The translations under genes and the position numbers were made by a program. A stretch of 7,980 nucleotides of DNA, from NCBI GenBank assembly GCA_913773715.1, contig CAJYHD010000017.1, forward strand, positions 1-7,980. Direction: 5' to 3'. This DNA comes from an uncultured Sphingobium sp. (GTDB lineage: Bacteria > Pseudomonadota > Alphaproteobacteria > Sphingomonadales > Sphingomonadaceae). This document shows positions 7,001 to 7,980 of this stretch, one piece after another. Positions within the stretch are counted from its first letter, which is position 1, and each line of letters begins with the position of its first letter. The notes under the pieces were generated by a model. The model ran no database searches. It was not told the origin of the DNA and was given only the letters and a program-made list of their open reading frames with translations.

Positions 7001-7980
7001 GTCGCAGAAATCGATCCACTGTTCGTAAGCGAGGAATAGGCGGAAACCCCCGATCCGCCATTGGCGATGATCGTGCCGCTGTTAATGACCTTGGCGGGGC
7101 GATTGACGGCGAAGGCCAGATTGCCGTTGAGGTTCGCGGTGATCGTGTTTCGATTGTCGAACGTCAGTTCGTAGGTCGAAAACCCTGCGTCGATTGCGGT
7201 GCCACTGGTCGTAAGGGCTGCCTGATTGACGAGCGTGCCAAAGCCATTGATCCGCACGCCCGTTCCGGCCGTGAAATCGGGGGCCAGCGTCGCGATCGCG
7301 TTATTGCTGAGCTCGATCCCGAAGATTTCGAAATTGGTCGGCAGCACTACCGTGCGGAATATGGTGTCGCTCGCGACTCCGATTTGCACGGTGTCAAATC
7401 CGGCGCCGCCGTCGATCGTGCCGGTGATGGAACTGATCCGGCCGCTAGTCGCGTCATATATCGCGCGAAGCGTGTCATCGCCGGCACCCAGGATCAGGTT
7501 GCCGTTGATCCTTCCCTCGCGGGTGTCGATGCTGCTGCCTTGGACGCCGACTGCGCTGGATATGACGGACCCGTTGATCGTGCCCTGGTTCGTCAGGTTC
7601 AGGACATCGCTCGTTTGGATGGCGATCGATGCGCCGCCGATCGTGGCGCCCGACATGTTCGTGATATAGGCCGAACCGGTGGTGCTGATCGTTGGCGCCG
7701 CGCCGCTCGATACGATCTGGCCCCGATTTTCGATGAACATGGAGCTATAGGTCGATGCGACGGCGCTGCCGCTGCCGCCATCGACCGTACCGAGATTGAC
7801 GAGACCGGACAGGCGGCCCGAAATGCCGCCGATCCATCCACTTGCGCGGTTATCGACCGAAAGGTACCCGGAGCCGGTCTGGTCGATGACAATCGCTGGC
7901 CCTGACGTTCCCAGGATCGTTCCCTGATTGTAGAGCGAGCCGTAGATGCTGGCGTTGCTGCCAGCATCGCGCCGGAACAG
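1093..7980 (-). CDS. Giant autotransporter with beta-helical passenger, 5'-partial
   Basis: This is the C-terminal 2,295 residues of a type Va autotransporter. Such proteins cross the inner membrane by Sec, insert a C-terminal beta-barrel into the outer membrane and display the passenger outside. The frame has no stop up to 7980, and the 80 codons above the ATG at 7740 continue the same repeat style (YNQGTILG, VNLGTVDGG), so the true start and signal peptide lie beyond the window. Domains in order: NSGTI-type repeats (7980 to about 4480), a Gly/Asp-turn block (about 4440-2660), a passenger end with LSPGASPGTMTVNG (2484-2443), a linker, and a barrel (1905-1096) ending in RIRF. I see no cysteine and only about a dozen lysines, as expected for an exported, beta-rich, acidic protein. 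Function is unknown; adhesion, autoaggregation or biofilm formation are usual roles for such proteins. No protease or lipase catalytic motif is recognised. The gene converges on the methyltransferase and shares its downstream hairpin. Confidence 0.95.
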   Translation of the reverse strand: MFRRDAGSNASIYGSLYNQGTILGTSGPAIVIDQTGSGYLSVDNRASGWIGGISGRLSGLVNLGTVDGGSGSAVASTYSSMFIENRGQIVSSGAAPTISTTGSAYITNMSGATIGGASIAIQTSDVLNLTNQGTINGSVISSAVGVQGSSIDTREGRINGNLILGAGDDTLRAIYDATSGRISSITGTIDGGAGFDTVQIGVASDTIFRTVVLPTNFEIFGIELSNNAIATLAPDFTAGTGVRINGFGTLVNQAALTTSGTAIDAGFSTYELTFDNRNTITANLNGNLAFAVNRPAKVINSGTIIANGGSGVSAYSSLTNSGSISATGTGATIGYGALNNSGTIRSSGGTGVILYGSYPDSTNSGTIEGASYGLSLTGGRLINSGSITGGTAGVSLGATLVNATSGVIVGGVASGGYRSILANAGRIVGDVDLSSPYSFDSNSDIVVDNGGSVTGAIRLGGGDDQLVVDLDAPAGRAFAGAAGGVDAGAGWDTLRYRVKADASATLAVANGFEALAYEVSDGARLSLSAPVALGASIGLVGDGTVSLNGTISSVDRTLIDATILTTDQLIGTGNNQTRKLSIINDSNLSLSVTTQNYSYNPAAIMAGSADFTNNGSINISNAAGRNYSATAIFGYGDAATATNSGIITLTGRGTAIGGMRTVINSGTIRDVAGSGAIGVTSFTSLTNSGVIEVDGVAVQSDYYGNGAQQIVNSGTIESRTSTAVTLGTYEGGTLTNEAGGTIRGRRAVDFSNGGTIVNRGAIVGNVLSSSSSFGYSSGIYVADGGTIQGNLVFGSSNDLFLQTGESSGVSGIINGGDGFDLFGYSRNASGTIALGARPGLNFEADYIEASGEDTVLTLTAADRIENAVYVGGNGTIVNEATVNALISTRLPLNGSVRMTGDQPLDFVNKGIVTGQVDGMVRSFSNEGTINAAGLDGEAVSLYRTSGALTFANSGTIMSSAGEGAVSLSGTDLSALSASNAGTLDGGLSIDGSFVQQDAPAELIVNNSGTIRTDVDAAVSIMLYDYYSSNKSGAVNISVDNSGTISSAGYASGAMSISMAGAAASTFAITNSGTISGTGEGITGDYFLFPYPFYNPTIYTYTTPATGLSITADPAVTGTIDNSGTIETTGAKSVAVLVNGTALDLTNSGTIRGGADTLLEANDLLIASLGSNVLAGGIQTIGNADDRIVNTGSIIGSIDLGYGNDRIDNYGRIEGNVWLGAGDDIFLHAADAVLTGIVDAGLGDDSLIIDATRGGAVNGDQFINFERFSQIGNGSVAYSGNFNFNSIGLMGGTVTVAAGQTLASSGPTTIMGGDGAETVLNDGTISGTVDLGAGNDRVVNNGRIGGAVLLGAGDDQFVEGPGSSVVGGVDGGAGNDLYTVMLAGDRSGIGQRTGFERLSIEGTGTLNLTLDQNFQTIALNGTGLSLALGGFTVGGVAGSSDAESFSVDGDVAAAMMGAGDDVLALGTTQAAGVYVGGTGNDLLRFTANAPVTLAGTVTGFEQIALSAGSLTVTGTLGAVGETISFGDGAQSLTIAQGGTLAAAVDMGAGDDALALATTQASGIYNGGAGDDLLRFTANAPVMLTGSAIGFERIALAGGALAVAGTLGAANDSIGFGDGAQSLTIAQGGTLAGTIDLGAGNDSFRLAAGATLAGTVSGGAGTDSATLELAGDRMLATGLLTEFEILNSEGTGTLTLTGAHVYDAVNASTGLTIASGASLKAPVTFGAGDNRFTIAGGFAGSVDGGAGNDMIQVSGGSSAAPVAFTNVANVETLGMSAGFATLSGTGSFGSIDLTGGRFVGLAGSVIRAGQIAVRSGATFGSAGIVNGNITVAGTLSPGASPGTMTVNGNVSLASGSVSLFEITPTIADQLRINGTLGIANGSTLKIVAEGQIRPGTSYDLIIASGGITGSYTTIDKADTLFGFIVQRSDRIQLLGQFLNDPLFNPQVSRSIDYANSVIPTQAATSPLFAALPSLLLANGGSNPADFARLTPEPYASATQLGVDQALALADAARGPGFAFTDSGDVHPFTFGQVLGQWHRMAGDRDAGTSSARTRSYGLLGGVGVGNRDWAVGGFIGYLDSRQRIDALGANTKTDGFVAGVHGRYATGGLRLTASVLYDGGDAETDRALPNSGSASGRYGLHSWVGDLSIGYAIPTMGDWAVTPKVGVTYVRTVRDRVSETGSVFALDVARDRHVAGFADAGFRFARADTSDAAFRPYVGLGLRAQMQGRTPEAVGGYAGGPLALLANGAQRAVVVGTASAGLSYRLTSGVEFFTTVDAQSGEDDHRESASAGVRIRF
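1096..1905 (-). other. Autotransporter C-terminal beta-barrel domain
   Basis: The last 270 residues form the outer-membrane translocator. They begin at FTFGQVLGQWHR, a typical entry to this domain, and run through alternating amphipathic strands with aromatic girdle residues, for example WAVGGFIGYLDSR, GFVAGVHGRYA, LRLTASVLY, WAVTPKVGVTYVR, AGFADAGFRFA, FRPYVGLGLRAQM and ASAGLSYRL. The chain ends SASAGVRIRF with a terminal Phe, the C-terminal signature recognised by the BAM complex. Length fits the usual 12-stranded Pfam Autotransporter family of about 250-280 residues. The domain looks intact. Confidence 0.95.
1906..2530 (-). other. Passenger end, junction and linker before the barrel
   Basis: The region opens with INGNITVAGTLSPGASPGTM; the TLSPGxSPGT motif (2484-2443 for LSPGASPGTMTVNG) is widespread near the end of autotransporter passengers. 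It continues with LASGSVSLFEI, a stretch ending LFGFIVQRSDRIQLLG, and a predicted helical linker (LFAALPSLLLANGG, then ATQLGVDQALALADAARG). In this family the last beta-helix turns act as a folding nucleus and the helix spans the barrel pore. I see no Asn-Asn autocleavage site, so whether the passenger is released is not known. Confidence 0.7.
3079..3618 (-). repeat. Two tandem 270-bp units in the passenger
   Basis: Units 3618-3349 and 3348-3079 each encode 90 residues running from MGAGDD to the next LGAGND or MGAGDD. The two translations match at 64 of 90 positions by my count and share blocks such as LLRFTANAPV and FGDGAQSLTIAQGGTLA. The sequence beginning at 3078 starts a third, more diverged unit (LGAGNDSFRLA). 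The DNA copies differ at many sites but contain long shared stretches, for example around 3091-3140 and 3361-3410. This looks like an in-frame duplication that has since diverged. Confidence 0.85.
3857..4443 (-). repeat. 57-bp (19-residue) Gly/Asp ladder
   Basis: Two ladders of acidic turns keep an exact 57-base step. In the first, the acidic pair lies at 4426-4431 (ADD), 4369-4374 (GND) and 4312-4317 (GDD). In the second, equivalent positions are 4033-4038 (GAE), 3976-3981 (GND) and 3919-3924 (GDD). Between turns the sequence follows NxGxIxGxVxLG. A 19-residue step fits one coil of a right-handed beta-helix, which would stack the Asp side chains in line. Each ladder ends in a wider-spaced turn (DAGLGDD near 4250-4268; GGAGND near 3857-3874). 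Confidence 0.7.
4480..7980 (-). repeat. NSGTI-type beta-helix repeat array
   Basis: The N-terminal half of the visible passenger is a long series of degenerate repeats around the motif NSGTI or NSGSI, with alternating small and aliphatic residues between, as in large adhesin-type autotransporters. I count eleven exact NSGTI copies plus about as many variants (NQGTI, NSGVI, NKGIV, NTGSI). At the DNA level the plus strand carries the 15-mer GATCGTGCCGCTGTT exactly at 4531, 4606, 4951, 5113, 5833, 5977 and 7069, with one-mismatch forms near 4849 and 6880. Spacing is irregular, so these are dispersed rather than tandem repeats. The array continues past the window edge. Confidence 0.8.

Larger units (their letters stand above)
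2660..7530 (-). repeat. Nine copies of a paired GxGxD-turn module
   Basis: A protein module recurs nine times. It contains a first turn of type LGAGDD, then about 16-35 residues, a second turn of type GGAGxD, then about 20-25 residues leading to a Phe-Glu (once Val-Glu) pair and a Gly-rich strand. First turns lie near 7474-7488, 6587-6605, 5580-5600, 4312-4326, 3919-3933, 3601-3618, 3331-3348, 3061-3078 and 2797-2815. The third copy has a degenerate first turn (FGSSND). The turns resemble single RTX GGxGxD loops, but they are not in nonapeptide tandem and the protein ends in a beta-barrel. The first four copies are about 0.9-1.3 kb apart and separated by NSGTI arrays; the last five are packed 0.26-0.39 kb apart. 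Confidence 0.75.

Noticed and set aside
4480..7100. CRISPR array suggested by recurrent GATCGTGCCGCTGTT
   Set aside because: The copies are short and irregularly spaced, lie in one open reading frame and encode the NSGTI peptide.

Overview
The window is high-G+C DNA with two convergent protein-coding genes. A complete SAM-dependent methyltransferase gene (+, 239-991) is followed by about 100 bases holding a strong hairpin. Beyond it lies the 3' part of one very large gene (-, 7980-1093) encoding an autotransporter (type Va secretion) protein. The base composition, the methyltransferase and the style of the passenger repeats suggest an alphaproteobacterium, most likely a sphingomonad. This is an inference; no rRNA or species-marker gene is present.

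Layout. Bases 1-238 hold no gene I can identify. 239-991 encodes a 250-residue class I methyltransferase with a clear SAM-binding motif. 1055-1083 is a GC-rich inverted repeat between the two converging stop codons. From 1093 to the right edge everything is one reading frame on the minus strand, at least 2,295 residues long. Its N-terminus, including the secretion signal, lies outside the window. The first ATG-initiated reading (7740) is not the true start, because the frame stays open and keeps its repeat pattern up to 7980.

The autotransporter reads, N to C: (a) a predicted beta-helical passenger of NSGTI-type repeats (7980 to about 4480), interrupted about every kilobase by a paired Gly/Asp-turn module; (b) a denser block of the same Gly/Asp module (about 4440 to 2660), including a 57-bp-period ladder and a 270-bp tandem duplication; (c) a conserved passenger end and linker with an SPGxSPGT-type motif (about 2530 to 1906); (d) a C-terminal 12-strand-type beta-barrel (1905-1096) ending in Arg-Ile-Arg-Phe. 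I see no cysteine anywhere in the 2,295 residues, as is usual for a surface-exposed autotransporter passenger.

Nothing shows that the two genes work together; they are transcribed towards each other. I did not find a new multigene system. The most interesting object is the passenger itself: nine copies of a module with two RTX-like GxGxD turns, inside a type V rather than a type I secreted protein.
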